Assembly: GCA_036123135.1 (NCBI GenBank)
Contig: JAZADZ010000116.1
Coordinates: 1 to 7,848 of the forward strand
Length of the DNA stretch: 7,848 nt
Direction: 5' to 3'
DNA from: GCA-2716065 sp036123135
GTDB lineage: Bacteria > Bacteroidota > Bacteroidia > Flavobacteriales_D > Parvicellaceae
Positions 7,240 through 7,848 of the stretch are shown here, piece after piece; within the stretch, counting starts at the first letter, position 1; every line of letters starts with the position of its first letter. A program made the position numbers and the translations under genes. The notes beneath the pieces were generated by a model that saw only the letters and a program-made list of their open reading frames with translations, was not told the DNA's origin and ran no database searches.

Positions 7240-7848
7240 CTAGAAAATTGGGGCAACTTTCATGCTATCCTTGGCATTTACAACTGGATCTACAACGATT
7301 CGAGAGTTGTTTTCTAATCCAGATGCAATCACTGAGTTTTTTTGCATTGACTTTACAATAATTTTACGGGGAATCAATAAGCTATCTTTACTAACTGTGT
7401 AAATGATATTGTCTCCGAAAATAGCCTTTCGTGGAATTGCTACAACATTTTCAAATCCTTTACAAAATATTTTTGCTTCTAAATACATCCCATTTAACAA
7501 GTTCTTATTGTGAGTAGGAAGCTTTGCAAATACTGAAATATTTTGAGTTCTTTGGTTGACAAATTTCCCAATCCTTGAAACAGTACCTTTATAGGAATTT
7601 CCGTTCTCATTGAAAATAACGCTTAGACCTTTGCTAATTTTTCCAAGGTATTTGGCGTTCACTGGAATTTCTATTTCCATATCCCCTTTACGAATAATAT
7701 TTACAATAGGAGTTCCCGGATTAACAATTGCTCCTTCATCAGTAAAGGCCTCTAGAACTGAACCATCAAAGGGAGCATTTATGATGTATTTTTTTAATCT
7801 TTCCTCATCGCTTTTGATGTTGTAATATTCAGCTAAAATAGATCTAGA
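7240..7848 (-). CDS. RND pump periplasmic adaptor (membrane fusion protein, HlyD/AcrA-type), 5' end outside window
   Basis: The adaptor links the inner-membrane RND transporter to the outer-membrane channel. The frame is open from the right edge to TAG at 7240-7242, giving the last 202 residues of a protein that is usually about 350-400 long. Visible residues 1-21 look like the end of the alpha-hairpin. Residues 22-52 are the second half of the lipoyl domain: INAPFDGSVLEAF (23-35), then G39, V42, G45 and PIVNI (47-51). After these come the beta-barrel domain (about 57-130, including IGKFVN and NLLNGMYLEAKI) and a membrane-proximal domain (VVAIPRKAIF to the end). The methionine at 7680 is internal, because the lipoyl motif lies upstream of it in the same frame. 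The true start, with any signal peptide or lipid anchor, and the operon promoter lie outside the window. It is followed by the RND gene after 4 nt. Confidence 0.93.
   Translation of the reverse strand, partial: SRSILAEYYNIKSDEERLKKYIINAPFDGSVLEAFTDEGAIVNPGTPIVNIIRKGDMEIEIPVNAKYLGKISKGLSVIFNENGNSYKGTVSRIGKFVNQRTQNISVFAKLPTHNKNLLNGMYLEAKIFCKGFENVVAIPRKAIFGDNIIYTVSKDSLLIPRKIIVKSMQKNSVIASGLENNSRIVVDPVVNAKDSMKVAPIF

Noticed and set aside
7236..7256. RND start at ATG 7256 (seven extra residues, MPQFSRK)
   Set aside because: It would overlap the adaptor gene by 17 nt. ATG 7235 begins a canonical RND N-terminus and sits 4 nt after the adaptor stop.
7240..7680. Adaptor as a short complete gene starting at ATG 7680
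   Set aside because: The same frame stays open to the right edge and encodes the lipoyl motif (APFDGSV) upstream of 7680, so the gene is cut by the window rather than short.
7610..7825. Forward-strand open frame opposite the adaptor
   Set aside because: It is antisense to the lipoyl and beta-barrel coding region of the adaptor, with no supporting feature.

Overview
The window is AT-rich and fully packed, and every supported gene is on the minus strand. It most likely comes from a member of the Bacteroidota (Flavobacteriia/Cytophagia-like). The reasons are low G+C by eye, start codons without clear Shine-Dalgarno sequences (A-rich leaders instead), a candidate -7 promoter box close to the Bacteroidota TAnnTTTG consensus, and protein sequences resembling that phylum. 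The phylum call is inference, because no database search was possible.

Read in the direction of transcription (right to left), there are two modules. The first is a tripartite efflux operon: a periplasmic adaptor of the HlyD/AcrA type (7240-7848, its 5' half beyond the right edge), an inner-membrane RND transporter (3921-7235) and a TolC-family outer-membrane channel (2609-3928). The genes are tightly coupled: 4 nt separate adaptor and RND stop/start, and the RND stop and channel start overlap by 8 nt. Together they should form one envelope-spanning, proton-driven exporter. The substrate cannot be read from the sequence.

After a 79-bp intergenic gap (2530-2608) comes the second module: a MarR-family regulator (2098-2529) whose stop codon is followed directly by the start codon of a long bifunctional beta-oxidation protein (1-2097, 3' end beyond the left edge). 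That protein has a 3-hydroxyacyl-CoA dehydrogenase part at the N-terminus and an enoyl-CoA hydratase part at the C-terminus, which is the FadN-type order. The gap holds a perfect 12-bp palindrome, the best candidate operator for the MarR protein.

The simplest reading is a MarR-controlled fatty-acid degradation operon placed just downstream of an RND efflux operon. Whether the regulator also acts on the pump, or whether the pump exports fatty acids or other lipophilic compounds, is an open hypothesis. I found no RNA genes, mobile elements, CRISPR arrays or integration sites. There is no gene-free stretch over 300 bases, and nothing here is clearly an undescribed system.
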